From JALHOM01 sp964615775 (GTDB taxonomy: Bacteria > Patescibacteriota > Saccharimonadia > Saccharimonadales > 2-12-FULL-41-12), in contig CAZTQB010000001.1 in assembly GCA_964615775.1 (NCBI GenBank), forward strand, positions 62,001 to 126,000: a stretch of DNA of 64,000 nucleotides. The letters are read 5' to 3'. Made by a program: the position numbers and the translations under genes. The first letter of the stretch is position 1; every line of letters starts with the position of its first letter. Shown one piece after another: positions 50,603 to 58,621 of the stretch. The notes beneath the pieces are model-generated. The model was given only the letters and a program-made list of their open reading frames with translations. It searched no databases and had not been told where the DNA came from.

Positions 50603-50694
50603 CTATTCCTAGTAAGAATTTTTAAGAAGAGCAGAATCAAGACGATTATATATAGCAAAGAGTAAAACGAATAACGTGTATAATGCACAACATA

Positions 50695-50724
50695 TTGACA
50701 GGTGTTAGGAACTTGTGTTAAGAT
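50695..50724 (+). promoter_or_regulatory. Promoter of the rplC ribosomal cluster
   Basis: TTGACA (50695-50700), 18 nt, TAAGAT (50719-50724). A second -10-like TATAAT lies at 50679-50684. The predicted start near 50731 precedes the structured leader. Confidence 0.65.
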
Positions 50725-50822
50725 GTTAAGCGTATATCAAAATACTTAACTTGGTACGTTATGAGGGTCTGCCGATTTGTTTGACAAAACAGGGGTGGAA
50801 ACCACTAGCTACCAAGCGTTTT
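50725..50822 (+). promoter_or_regulatory. Structured leader of the rplC operon with terminator-like end
   Basis: CTTGGTA (50750-50756) pairs with TACCAAG (50810-50816) and encloses two hairpins: TGTTT/AAACA (50778-50791) and GTGG/CCAC with loop AAA (50795-50805). A T-run (CGTTTTT) follows the closing stem directly, so the element could switch between termination and read-through. A separate upstream pairing GTTAA/TTAAC (50725-50750) overlaps the -10 and is in the RNA only if the upstream start is used. Position suits L4-type autoregulation, but the structure matches no family I know. Confidence 0.6.
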
Positions 50823-50905
50823 TATTGCTAAAACTTTTTAAAAATATGATTTATGCAAATAAAAATGACCTAATTTAAGTAGTAATAAATGAGGTTAAAT
50901 CTGCT

Positions 50906-51520
50906 ATGAAAGCACTTATAACACAAAAAGTTGGCATGACTTCAACTATCGCTGATGACGGTAGTGTGAATGCTATTACTTTGCTTTCCGCTAGTGATAA
51001 TGTAGTAACCCAGATCAAAAACGTCGATGTAGACGGGTATCAGGCACTGCAAGTTGGCTCGATTGAAGCTAAGAAATTATCAAAGTCTGCTAGTGGTCAT
51101 CAAAAAGCTGCCAAAACCAGCTTAAAACAATTAAAAGAGTTCCGAGTAAGCGAATTACCGGAAGATACTAAAGTTGGCGACAAGTTTGCAGCTGATCTTT
51201 TTAGTGTTGGAGATATGGTTGACGTGACTGCAACAAGTAAAGGTAAAGGCTGGGCTGGAACCATTAAACGTCATAATTTTCATCGTCAACGCAAAACCCA
51301 TGGTGGTAAAGGCAACACTCGTAAAGTTGGATCGATTGGTTCAATGTACCCACAGCGTATCTTTAAGGGTAAAAAAATGGCTGGTCAAATGGGAGCTAGT
51401 CAAGTAACTGTTAAAAACTTGAAAGTTGCCTTAGTTGACACTGATCTAAATGTGATTGGTGTGTACGGAGCTGTGCCTGGTCCACGCCGAGGTGTAGTTA
51501 TTGTGAAAGGAGTTAAATAA
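50906..51520 (+). CDS. rplC: 50S ribosomal protein L3
   Basis: Assembly-initiating 50S protein, 204 residues, beginning MKALITQKVGMTSTIADDG. It carries VTATSKGKGWAGTIKRHNFHRQRKTHGG, reaching toward the peptidyl-transferase centre, and GSMYPQRIFKGKKMAGQMG. First gene of the main ribosomal operon, with a leader of about 175 nt. Its TAA overlaps the rplD start as TAATG. Confidence 0.97.
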   Translation: MKALITQKVGMTSTIADDGSVNAITLLSASDNVVTQIKNVDVDGYQALQVGSIEAKKLSKSASGHQKAAKTSLKQLKEFRVSELPEDTKVGDKFAADLFSVGDMVDVTATSKGKGWAGTIKRHNFHRQRKTHGGKGNTRKVGSIGSMYPQRIFKGKKMAGQMGASQVTVKNLKVALVDTDLNVIGVYGAVPGPRRGVVIVKGVK

Positions 51521-52182
51521 TGAGTGTTCCTACTTTCACGAAAACTGGCAGTAAGGCTACTGCCGCTGTTAAATTAGACAAGAATGTTTTTGAAGTTGAA
51601 ATTAATAATCATCAACTTCTTAAAGACGCTTATGTAGCATACCTAGCTAATGGTCGAGGTAATTTGGCAGTAACCAAAACTAGGGGTCTTGTAAGTGGTG
51701 GTGGTAAAAAGCCTTGGAAGCAAAAAGGAACTGGTCGAGCTAGATTTGGTAGCTCGCGGGTGCCAATTTGGAGAGGTGGCGGTATCACTTTTGGTCCAAC
51801 TGGTAATGAAAATTATTCTAAGAAAATGCCATTAAAAGCCAAAAGAGTAGCTATTCGACAAGCACTGACACTTGCCAATCAGGCTGATAAGGTTAGTGTG
51901 ATTGAAGCTTTCGACGTAAAAGATGCTAAGACCAAGTCGGCAGCTAATTTGTTGAGTAAGCTCAAAGCCGACAGAGGTGTGTTACTTGTTGTGGAGAATA
52001 AGACTGATGAACTAGATAAAGCTACTCGCAATCTTAAATTTGTTAAGGTTGTCCAAGCTAAGTATCTAAACGTATATAGCATTATGAATGCTCATATAAT
52101 TTTATTAGAAAAGCCAGTACTTGATGAGATTTCTGACTGGTTAGCTGTAGAGCCAAAAACAACCAAAGAAGGGGCTAAATAA
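51520..52182 (+). CDS. rplD: 50S ribosomal protein L4
   Basis: Exit-tunnel protein, 220 residues. The conserved tunnel loop is present: KKPWKQKGTGRARFGSSRVP then WRGGGITFGP. In other bacteria L4 represses its own operon through the S10 leader; here the candidate target is the leader before rplC. Coupled to rplC and rplW by one-base TAATG overlaps. Confidence 0.97.
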   Translation: MSVPTFTKTGSKATAAVKLDKNVFEVEINNHQLLKDAYVAYLANGRGNLAVTKTRGLVSGGGKKPWKQKGTGRARFGSSRVPIWRGGGITFGPTGNENYSKKMPLKAKRVAIRQALTLANQADKVSVIEAFDVKDAKTKSAANLLSKLKADRGVLLVVENKTDELDKATRNLKFVKVVQAKYLNVYSIMNAHIILLEKPVLDEISDWLAVEPKTTKEGAK

Positions 52183-52628
52183 TGAGTAAGTTATTATTAC
52201 TAAAACCTCGTCAAAGCGAGAAAACTTACGCTCTAAGCCAAACACAAAATGTTTTTGTGTTTGATGTACCGCTAAACACCAATAAAATTGAGGTCAAAAA
52301 AGCCGTTGAGACTCAGTTTAGTGTCAGTGTAACAGACGTAAAAATGCTGATAAATAAAGGCAAGATGGCTCGCTCAATACGGATTGGTGCTAAGACTCGG
52401 GCTAGTGTTTCTGGTCGTCGTAAAGATATTAAAAAAGCTTACGTAACTCTAGCAGAAGGTAACTCTATACCGGTTTTTGCAGCAATTGATGAACAAATCG
52501 AAAAAGAAGCCAAAATGAACAAAGTGGCCGAAAAAGCTTTAGCTAAAGAAGAGAAAAAGGCCAAAACGGCTGAAGTTCCCAAAAAACGTGGTATTTTGGG
52601 CAGGGCAAACAAGAAAGGAGATAAGTAA
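52182..52628 (+). CDS. rplW: 50S ribosomal protein L23 with C-terminal extension
   Basis: Tunnel-exit protein that docks trigger factor and SRP. The first 95 or so residues form the L23 fold (LLKPRQSEKTYAL, KIEVKKAVETQFSVSVTDV). About 50 extra residues, Lys/Ala/Glu-rich (KEAKMNKVAEKALAKEEKKAK), extend the usual length of about 95-100 to 148. The extension is predicted helical and lies at the exit port. Coupled to rplD and rplB by TAATG. Confidence 0.96.
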   Translation: MSKLLLLKPRQSEKTYALSQTQNVFVFDVPLNTNKIEVKKAVETQFSVSVTDVKMLINKGKMARSIRIGAKTRASVSGRRKDIKKAYVTLAEGNSIPVFAAIDEQIEKEAKMNKVAEKALAKEEKKAKTAEVPKKRGILGRANKKGDK

Positions 52629-53464
52629 TGGCAGTTAAACAGTACAAGCCAACTACTCCAGGTAGAAGGGGTATGACATCTTATGATTTTGATGGAATTA
52701 CTACTAAAAAGCCAGTTAAAAGCTTGCTAAAAGTTCGTAAACAAAACAGTGGTCGTAATAATCAAGGCCGAATTACTACTAGACATCGTGGCGGTGGAGC
52801 TAAACGATTTATTCGGGTTGTTAATTTTGATTTGCCAGAAGGCACAAAAGCGACTGTTGAACACATCGAATATGACCCAGGACGATCTAGTCGGATTGCT
52901 CGGATCAAAGATCAAAATGAGAAGCTACACTATGTTATTGCTACAAATGGCATGAAGCAAGGTCAGAAACTTAGTGTTGGCAGTGAAAGTCCTATTGAGA
53001 ATGGCAACCGTCTTGCTCTAAAGGATATACCAGTTGGTAGCGTTATACACTCTGTAGAGATGACTTCTGGTCGTGGTGGCCAGTTAGTTCGTGGGGCTGG
53101 TGCCTCGGCTCAATTGATGGCAAAAGACGAGAAGTACGCTCAAGTAAAGCTTCCAAGTGGTGAAGTACGCATGATTAATGCTAATTGTAAGGCTAGTATC
53201 GGCGTAGTTGGTAACGAACAACACCAAAACGTTAAGGTTGGCAAGGCTGGCCGTAAACGTAACAAAGGTATTCGCCCATCGGTCAGAGGTGTGGTTATGA
53301 ATGCTGCTGATCACCCACATGGTGGTGGTGATGGTGGTCGACACGGTATAGGTAAAGACCCGCGTACACCATGGGGTCAAAAGACATTAGGTTACAAAAC
53401 TCGCCGTCGTAAGAGTAGTAATAAATTTATTATAAAAAGTCGTCACGAGGCGAAGAGGAAATAA
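52628..53464 (+). CDS. rplB: 50S ribosomal protein L2
   Basis: Large core protein near the peptidyl-transferase centre, 278 residues. RHRGGGAKRFIRVVNF (about 46-61), the SH3-like middle domain (VGSVIHSVEMTSGRGGQL), and the C-terminal NAADHPHGGGDGGRHGIGKDP, including the conserved histidine required for activity, are intact. rpsS follows three bases after the stop. Confidence 0.98.
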   Translation: MAVKQYKPTTPGRRGMTSYDFDGITTKKPVKSLLKVRKQNSGRNNQGRITTRHRGGGAKRFIRVVNFDLPEGTKATVEHIEYDPGRSSRIARIKDQNEKLHYVIATNGMKQGQKLSVGSESPIENGNRLALKDIPVGSVIHSVEMTSGRGGQLVRGAGASAQLMAKDEKYAQVKLPSGEVRMINANCKASIGVVGNEQHQNVKVGKAGRKRNKGIRPSVRGVVMNAADHPHGGGDGGRHGIGKDPRTPWGQKTLGYKTRRRKSSNKFIIKSRHEAKRK

Positions 53465-53467
53465 GGT

Positions 53468-53743
53468 ATGAGTCGTTCACTTAAAAAAGGCCCGTTTGTT
53501 GATCCGAAGCTTGCTAAAAAAGTAGCAGCTCTTGGCCAAGAGGATCGAACTATTATTAAAACATGGGCAAGAGCCTGCACAATTCCGCCAGAGTTTGTTG
53601 GTAGAACTATCGCTGTACATAATGGTAAAGTTCATGTACCTGTGTTTGTTACTGAAAATATGGTAGGACATAAATTAGGTGAATTTAGCCCAACTCGTAA
53701 ATTTAGAAATCACGGTGGCAAGCTTGCGAAAGGTCAAAAATAA
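53468..53743 (+). CDS. rpsS: 30S ribosomal protein S19
   Basis: 91 residues. Opens MSRSLKKGPFVDPKLAKKV, and contains WARACTIPPEFVGRTIAVHNG and GHKLGEFSPTRKFRNHGG, all diagnostic. Stop overlaps the rplV start as TAATG. Confidence 0.97.
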   Translation: MSRSLKKGPFVDPKLAKKVAALGQEDRTIIKTWARACTIPPEFVGRTIAVHNGKVHVPVFVTENMVGHKLGEFSPTRKFRNHGGKLAKGQK

Positions 53744-54129
53744 TGAATAATGACGTAAAAGCCTCGGCCAAGGGTGTCCGTATGAGTCCACGAAAAGTAG
53801 GCGTTGTTGCTGCCTTGGTTAGAGGTAGGTCGGTGTCTGACGCTATGACAATTTTAGAAAATACTCCTAGACGTTCTGCGACTGCTGTTCGTAAGGTTAT
53901 TCAGAGTGCTGCTGCCAATGCTGACAATAATTTTAATTACAAACCAGAAACACTAACTATAACTCAAATTATAGTAACGCCTGGTCCACGAATTAAGCGT
54001 TATCGTCCAGCCGCTCATGGCCGAGCTTTACCTTTTCAAAGAAAAACAAGCCATATTTTTGTGTCTGTTGCTGGTGAGATTCGTCAACCTAAAAAACCTA
54101 CAACCAAAGCCAAGAAGGAGACAAAGTAA
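53743..54129 (+). CDS. rplV: 50S ribosomal protein L22
   Basis: Exit-tunnel protein, 128 residues. RMSPRKVGVVAALVRGRSV and the tunnel hairpin region PGPRIKRYRPAAHGRALPF are conserved; a lysine-rich tail (PKKPTTKAKKETK) extends the C-terminus by about 15 residues. Coupled to rpsC by TAATG. Confidence 0.97.
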   Translation: MNNDVKASAKGVRMSPRKVGVVAALVRGRSVSDAMTILENTPRRSATAVRKVIQSAAANADNNFNYKPETLTITQIIVTPGPRIKRYRPAAHGRALPFQRKTSHIFVSVAGEIRQPKKPTTKAKKETK

Positions 54130-54761
54130 TGGGACAAAAAGTAAATCCGATTAGTATGCGCTTGCAAGTCAACAAAGATTGGCGGAGTAAGTGGTTTGCA
54201 AACAAACGAGATTATCAAGATTTCTTGGCTAAGGACTTAAAAGTTCGCCAAATGATTAAAAAAGATTTAGGTAGTAGAGCTGCTATCAATAAAATCGATA
54301 TTGAGCGTTCACCAAACTTAGTGACAGTTACGGTATCAACAGCCAAGGCCGGTGTAGTAATTGGTCGTGGTGGAGCTGGGGCTGTGGGATTAAAAACTAA
54401 AATTGAAAAAATTTATGGTGTAAATGTGCGAGTTAACATCGAAGAAATCAAAAAATCAGAACTATACGCTAAGCTTGTTGCAGAAAATATTGCTCATCAG
54501 TTAGAAAGGCGTATTTCATTTCGTCGTGCTATTAAGCAAGCCGCAGCTGCAACTATACGAGCCGGTGCTAAAGGTGTTAGGATTGAAGTTTCTGGACGTT
54601 TGAATGGTGCTGAGATGAGTCGACGCGAAAAAGAAGTTCAGGGTTCTGTACCACTACATACAATTCGTGCTGATATAGATTATTCCCACGCTGCCGCACA
54701 CACACCAGGTGCTGGAATCGTTGGTGTAAAGGTTTGGATATATAAGGGGGAGGTTCACTAA
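54129..54761 (+). CDS. rpsC: 30S ribosomal protein S3
   Basis: mRNA-entry protein, 210 residues, slightly shorter than the Escherichia coli protein because the C-terminal tail is reduced. Starts GQKVNPISMRLQ; the KH domain has VVIGRGGAGAVGLKTKIEK (about 75-93); the C-terminal domain includes GRLNGAEMSRREKEVQGSVP. rplP starts one base after the stop. Confidence 0.97.
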   Translation: MGQKVNPISMRLQVNKDWRSKWFANKRDYQDFLAKDLKVRQMIKKDLGSRAAINKIDIERSPNLVTVTVSTAKAGVVIGRGGAGAVGLKTKIEKIYGVNVRVNIEEIKKSELYAKLVAENIAHQLERRISFRRAIKQAAAATIRAGAKGVRIEVSGRLNGAEMSRREKEVQGSVPLHTIRADIDYSHAAAHTPGAGIVGVKVWIYKGEVH

Positions 54762-54762
54762 A

Positions 54763-55176
54763 ATGTTAGTCCCGAATAAACTTAAACATCGTCGAGTTCG
54801 CAAGGGTCGTATCAAAGGTCCAGCTACTTCTGGCAATACGATTGCTTTTGGTCAATATGCCTTGCAAGCTATGGGGCCAGAAAAAATTACTTCACGCCAG
54901 ATTGAGTCTGCTAGGCAGGCTATGACACGTTATATTAAACGTGGTGGCAAAATTTGGATTAGAATTTTTCCACATACACCTGTTACTAAAAAACCATTAG
55001 GTTTGAAAATGGGTGGTGGTAAAGGAAGTCCGGAATTTTTTGTGGCAAAAATTCACCCTGGTACTATATTGTTTGAAATGCAAGGTGTTAGTGAAGAGGT
55101 GGCTCGTGAAGCTATGCGACTTGCTGCTCATAAACTACCAGTTAAAACTAAATTTATTTTGAGGGAGGGTGAGTAA
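54763..55176 (+). CDS. rplP: 50S ribosomal protein L16
   Basis: A-site tRNA contact protein, 137 residues. MLVPNKLKHRRVRKGRIKG, GQYALQAMGPEKITSRQIE and RIFPHTPVTKKPLGLKMGGG are characteristic. Stop overlaps the rpmC start as TAATG. Confidence 0.97.
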   Translation: MLVPNKLKHRRVRKGRIKGPATSGNTIAFGQYALQAMGPEKITSRQIESARQAMTRYIKRGGKIWIRIFPHTPVTKKPLGLKMGGGKGSPEFFVAKIHPGTILFEMQGVSEEVAREAMRLAAHKLPVKTKFILREGE

Positions 55177-55376
55177 TGACTGTTTCCGAGATCCGTAAAA
55201 TGGACACTTCAAAACTCGCTAAGTCAGTAAATGAACTACGCGAAGAAATAACTGAACTACGTCGCCGAATTCATATGGGCGAGACACAGAATTTACGAAT
55301 TGTGAAAACTAAACGTAAAGATTTAGCTAGAATGTTAACAATAATGAGCGAACAGCTTTCTAAGGAGAAAATGTAA
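55176..55376 (+). CDS. rpmC: 50S ribosomal protein L29
   Basis: 66-residue two-helix protein near the tunnel exit; MTVSEIRKMDTSKLAKSVNELR and QNLRIVKTKRKDLARMLTI match the L29 helices. Placed between L16 and S17 as in other bacteria. TAATG overlap with rpsQ. Confidence 0.93.
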   Translation: MTVSEIRKMDTSKLAKSVNELREEITELRRRIHMGETQNLRIVKTKRKDLARMLTIMSEQLSKEKM

Positions 55377-55678
55377 TGGCAAAAACACTAACTGGGGTGG
55401 TTTCGTCTGTTGCTAGCGACAAAACTATTGTCATTACAATCGCAACTCGCAAAACTCATCCAATTTACAAAAAGCAATATATCAAAACTGCTAAATACAT
55501 GGCACATGACGAGAAAAACGAATGCAAACTTGGCGACAAAGTTGTAATTAGCGAAACTAGACCATTGTCGGCTCGCAAGCGATTTAAGTTAGACAAAATT
55601 GTTGAACGTGCCACGATTACAAAAGATGACTTAAAGGTACTAGACGCAGAACCAACAAAAAGCGAGGAGGATAAGTAA
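55376..55678 (+). CDS. rpsQ: 30S ribosomal protein S17
   Basis: 100 residues, OB-fold. LTGVVSSVASDKTIVITI, the HPIYKKQYIKTAKYMAHD strand pair and GDKVVISETRPLSARKRFKL are conserved; a short acidic/lysine tail (DAEPTKSEEDK) is extra. TAATG overlap with rplN. Confidence 0.96.
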   Translation: MAKTLTGVVSSVASDKTIVITIATRKTHPIYKKQYIKTAKYMAHDEKNECKLGDKVVISETRPLSARKRFKLDKIVERATITKDDLKVLDAEPTKSEEDK

Positions 55679-56046
55679 TGATCCAACAAGAATCTCGCTT
55701 AGTAGTTTGCGATAATAGTGGTGCCAAAGAGATTTTGTGCATACGTGTACTTGGTGGCACACGTCGTAGGTATGCCCGAGTTGGTGACATAATTACTGCA
55801 ACAGTCAAGCAAGCAAGCCCTAACGGAACTGTCAAGAAAAAGACAGTTGTACGAGCGGTTGTAGTACGAACTCGTGAACAAATTCGTCGCAAAGATGGCT
55901 CTAGTATAAAATTCGACGACAATGCAGCTGTAATAATTGGCGATGACAAAAATCCTCGAGCAACCCGTATTTTCGGACCTGTACCTAGAGAGCTGCGTGA
56001 TATGGGCTATTCCAAGATTATCAGCTTAGCACCGGAGGTACTTTAG
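55678..56046 (+). CDS. rplN: 50S ribosomal protein L14
   Basis: 122 residues, standard length. MIQQESRLVVCDNSGAKEIL, TRRRYARVGDIITATVKQA and PVPRELRDMGYSKIISLAPEVL mark a complete protein at the subunit interface. rplX begins directly after the TAG stop. Confidence 0.97.
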   Translation: MIQQESRLVVCDNSGAKEILCIRVLGGTRRRYARVGDIITATVKQASPNGTVKKKTVVRAVVVRTREQIRRKDGSSIKFDDNAAVIIGDDKNPRATRIFGPVPRELRDMGYSKIISLAPEVL

Positions 56047-56397
56047 ATGAAAACAAAAGATTTAAGAACAATCGCAAAGCCATATAAAATCCGCTTACGC
56101 AAAGATGATAATGTAGTGGTTTTGAGAGGTAAGTATAAGGGTAAGACTGGAAAAGTTGTGGCTGTGCATCCTAGCGATAATACTGTAACTGTTGAAGGTA
56201 TAAATATCATTAAGAAAGCCATTAAACCAACCAAGCTTAATCCTCAAGGTGGAATTGTCGAAATTGTAAAGCCGATTAATGTTAGCAAAGTGGCGATTGT
56301 AGAGCCAACCAGCAAGAAACCAAGTCGTATTGGCTACATGTTTAACAAAGACGGCAAAAAAGTTCGTATATTTAAGAAAAGTGGAAAGGAAGTTTAG
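56047..56397 (+). CDS. rplX: 50S ribosomal protein L24
   Basis: 116 residues. The KOW motif region is DDNVVVLRGKYKGKTGKVV (about 19-37), followed by VEGINIIKKAIKPTKLNPQ and KPSRIGYMF. The zinc-free end (FNKDGKKVRIFKKSGKEV) is normal. rplE follows after two bases. Confidence 0.96.
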   Translation: MKTKDLRTIAKPYKIRLRKDDNVVVLRGKYKGKTGKVVAVHPSDNTVTVEGINIIKKAIKPTKLNPQGGIVEIVKPINVSKVAIVEPTSKKPSRIGYMFNKDGKKVRIFKKSGKEV

Positions 56398-56399
56398 AC

Positions 56400-56996
56400 A
56401 TGGCTGAAACTAATGTAAAAGCAAAAAAGCAGAGTCCGAAAACTGATTTTCCAAGGCTTAAACAAGCGTATATAGATAAATATGTGCCGGAGTTACAAAA
56501 AGAGCTTAAGCTCGCCAATGTTAATCAAGTACCGAAGTTAGAAAAAATCGTCTTAAATGTAGGCTTGGGTCGCAGCAAAGACGACAAATCGATGTTTGAG
56601 GTAGCTGAAAATACTCTTACAAAAATCACTGGTCAAAAACCAATTGAAACATATGCTAAGATGTCAATCGCTACATTTAAACTGCGAGAAGGTAATAAAA
56701 TCGGTCTTAAAGTAACCCTTCGTGGTGATAGAATGTATGAATTTTTGGATCGTTTGGTTAATATTGTTTTGCCAAGACTAAGAGATTTTCATGGAGTAAA
56801 GTTGCAAGCATTTGACAAGCAAGGTAACTATGCAATTGGCTTGAGTGAACAATCGATTTTTCCAGAATTATCGTTTGAGGAAACAACCAAGCCTCATGGT
56901 CTGCAAATAATTTTTGCTACAAAATGCTTAAGTCAAGCCGATGCCAAAGCTTTGCTCGAAAAGTTTGGCATGCCATTTGAAAAGGAGAATAAGTAA
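56400..56996 (+). CDS. rplE: 50S ribosomal protein L5
   Basis: 5S rRNA-binding protein, 198 residues with an N-terminal extension of about 15 residues (MAETNVKAKKQSPKTD). KLEKIVLNVGLGRSKDD, ITGQKPIETYAKMSIATFKLREG and RGDRMYEFLDRLVNIVLPR are the expected blocks. TAATG overlap with rpsN. Confidence 0.97.
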   Translation: MAETNVKAKKQSPKTDFPRLKQAYIDKYVPELQKELKLANVNQVPKLEKIVLNVGLGRSKDDKSMFEVAENTLTKITGQKPIETYAKMSIATFKLREGNKIGLKVTLRGDRMYEFLDRLVNIVLPRLRDFHGVKLQAFDKQGNYAIGLSEQSIFPELSFEETTKPHGLQIIFATKCLSQADAKALLEKFGMPFEKENK

Positions 56997-57265
56997 TGGC
57001 TCGTAAATCAAATATTGCACGCGATGCAAAACGAAACAAGATGATTGATAAATACGCAAAGAAGCGTGCTGAGTTAAAGTCTATGGGTGATCAAGATGGC
57101 TTACATTTGTTGCCACGTAATTCTAGTCCAACTCGACGAAAGAATCGATGCGTGGAAACTGGTCGACCTCATGGCTACATGCGTCAGTTTGGCTTAAGTC
57201 GTATATCTTTCCGTGAACATGCTGTTAAGGGCGAAGTTCCGGGCGTAACGAAAGCTAGTTGGTAA
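56996..57265 (+). CDS. rpsN: 30S ribosomal protein S14, zinc-independent long type
   Basis: 89 residues, the long form. In short S14 the zinc site is CxxC-X12-CxxC; here the region reads LPRNSSPTRRKNRCVETGRP with a single cysteine, so no zinc can be held. RQFGLSRISFREHAVKGEVPGV is the standard C-terminus. The start overlaps the rplE stop. It fits the zinc-poor set with L36 and RpoC. Confidence 0.97.
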   Translation: MARKSNIARDAKRNKMIDKYAKKRAELKSMGDQDGLHLLPRNSSPTRRKNRCVETGRPHGYMRQFGLSRISFREHAVKGEVPGVTKASW

Positions 57266-57286
57266 AAATATGAAAGGAGTAAAATA

Positions 57287-57682
57287 ATGACTTCAACAGA
57301 TCCAATCTCTGATATGTTAACTCGTGTTCGTAATGCAATTGCAGTCAACAAAACAGAAGTTAGAATGCCTCATTCCAAAATAAAGCAAAGCGTAGCACAG
57401 CTTTTGAAAGAAAATAACTTTATTGATGGAGTTCAATCACAAGGTGACGGAGTAGCTAAAACTTTAGTTATTACTATCAATAAAGAGGATTCTAATGCTC
57501 GCATCACTAAGATTCAGCGAGTTAGTCGTCCTGGTCGACGTCTATACACTGCTGCAGATAAAATTCCGAAAATTATGCGTGGTCGTGGGATTGTTATCGT
57601 GTCAACTTCAAGAGGTTTAATGACTGGCGATGAGGCTAAAAAAAGCCGAATTGGCGGTGAGCTTATTTGCACGGTATATTAG
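57287..57682 (+). CDS. rpsH: 30S ribosomal protein S8
   Basis: 131 residues. TDPISDMLTRVRNAIAVNK at the start and GRGIVIVSTSRGLMTGDEAKK at the C-terminal RNA-binding end are diagnostic. In Escherichia coli S8 represses the spc operon; no target was identified here. AAAGGAG precedes the ATG. Confidence 0.97.
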   Translation: MTSTDPISDMLTRVRNAIAVNKTEVRMPHSKIKQSVAQLLKENNFIDGVQSQGDGVAKTLVITINKEDSNARITKIQRVSRPGRRLYTAADKIPKIMRGRGIVIVSTSRGLMTGDEAKKSRIGGELICTVY

Positions 57683-57723
57683 TAAACTAAAAGTAGATTT
57701 TATATTATTTAAAGGAGAAAAAA

Positions 57724-58263
57724 ATGAGTCGAGTAGGAAAACTACCAATCAAAATTCCGAGCGGTGTGACAATCACTATTGACGACGATTTGATCAAGGT
57801 AAATGGGTCAAAAGGTTCGCTCGAGCAGTTCACGATGGACGGAATCAATGTAAAGCAAGACGATGGTCAAGTGACTGTTTCGCGAGATAATGACGAGCCG
57901 AAAATTCGGGCTAAACATGGTCTGATGCGTGCGTTGATCAACAATATGGTTGTGGGTGTCAGTGAAGGTTTTAAAAAAGAGTTAGAAGTTAACGGTGTTG
58001 GCTTTAGGGTGGCTTTGGCCGGCGATACACTTAAGATGAACTTAGGTTTTTCGCATGAAGTAACCTATAAACTACCCATAGGCGTAACTGCAGAAGTTAA
58101 GCAAAACTTAATTACAGTTAGCGGAATCTCAAAACAACAAGTTGGACAAGTAGCAGCTGAGATACGTTCTCTTAAGAAGCCTGAGCCATACAAGGGCAAG
58201 GGCATAAAGTATGTTGAAGAGCGAATTGTGCGTAAGAGCGGAAAGAGCGGAAAGGATAAATAA
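57724..58263 (+). CDS. rplF: 50S ribosomal protein L6
   Basis: 179 residues, two repeated L6 domains. SRVGKLPIKIPSGVTI, LMRALINNMVVGVSEGFKK and the C-terminal KKPEPYKGKGIKYVEERIVRK are conserved. AAAGGAG lies before the ATG. rplR follows after two bases. Confidence 0.97.
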   Translation: MSRVGKLPIKIPSGVTITIDDDLIKVNGSKGSLEQFTMDGINVKQDDGQVTVSRDNDEPKIRAKHGLMRALINNMVVGVSEGFKKELEVNGVGFRVALAGDTLKMNLGFSHEVTYKLPIGVTAEVKQNLITVSGISKQQVGQVAAEIRSLKKPEPYKGKGIKYVEERIVRKSGKSGKDK

Positions 58264-58265
58264 TC

Positions 58266-58619
58266 ATGGGTAGACTAGAATCAATTAGCAGAAATAGTTT
58301 TAGACGTAAAAACCGTGTTAGGACACAAGTTAGTGGTACTTCTGAACGACCTCGTTTATCTGTTAATATATCGAATACTCATGTTTCGGCACAGATTATT
58401 AACGACGAAAAACAAGTAACTTTGGTTGGCTGTAGTAGTGTTGGTAAAAAACAAAGTGGTACAATGACCGAAAAAGCCGAAGCAGTTGGTAGCGAGATTG
58501 CGAAATTGGCCAAAGCTAAAAAAGTAACTAAGGTAGCATTTGACAGAGGAGATAAAAAGTATCATGGTCGTATTAAAGCTTTGGCTGAAGCGGCACGTAA
58601 AGGTGGATTGGAGTTTTAA
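58266..58619 (+). CDS. rplR: 50S ribosomal protein L18
   Basis: 5S rRNA-binding protein, 117 residues. KNRVRTQVSGTSERPRLSV and FDRGDKKYHGRIKALAEAARKGGLEF are characteristic. The start AUG follows a weak TAAATAATC context, so translation is probably coupled to rplF. Confidence 0.96.
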   Translation: MGRLESISRNSFRRKNRVRTQVSGTSERPRLSVNISNTHVSAQIINDEKQVTLVGCSSVGKKQSGTMTEKAEAVGSEIAKLAKAKKVTKVAFDRGDKKYHGRIKALAEAARKGGLEF

Positions 58620-58621
58620 TT

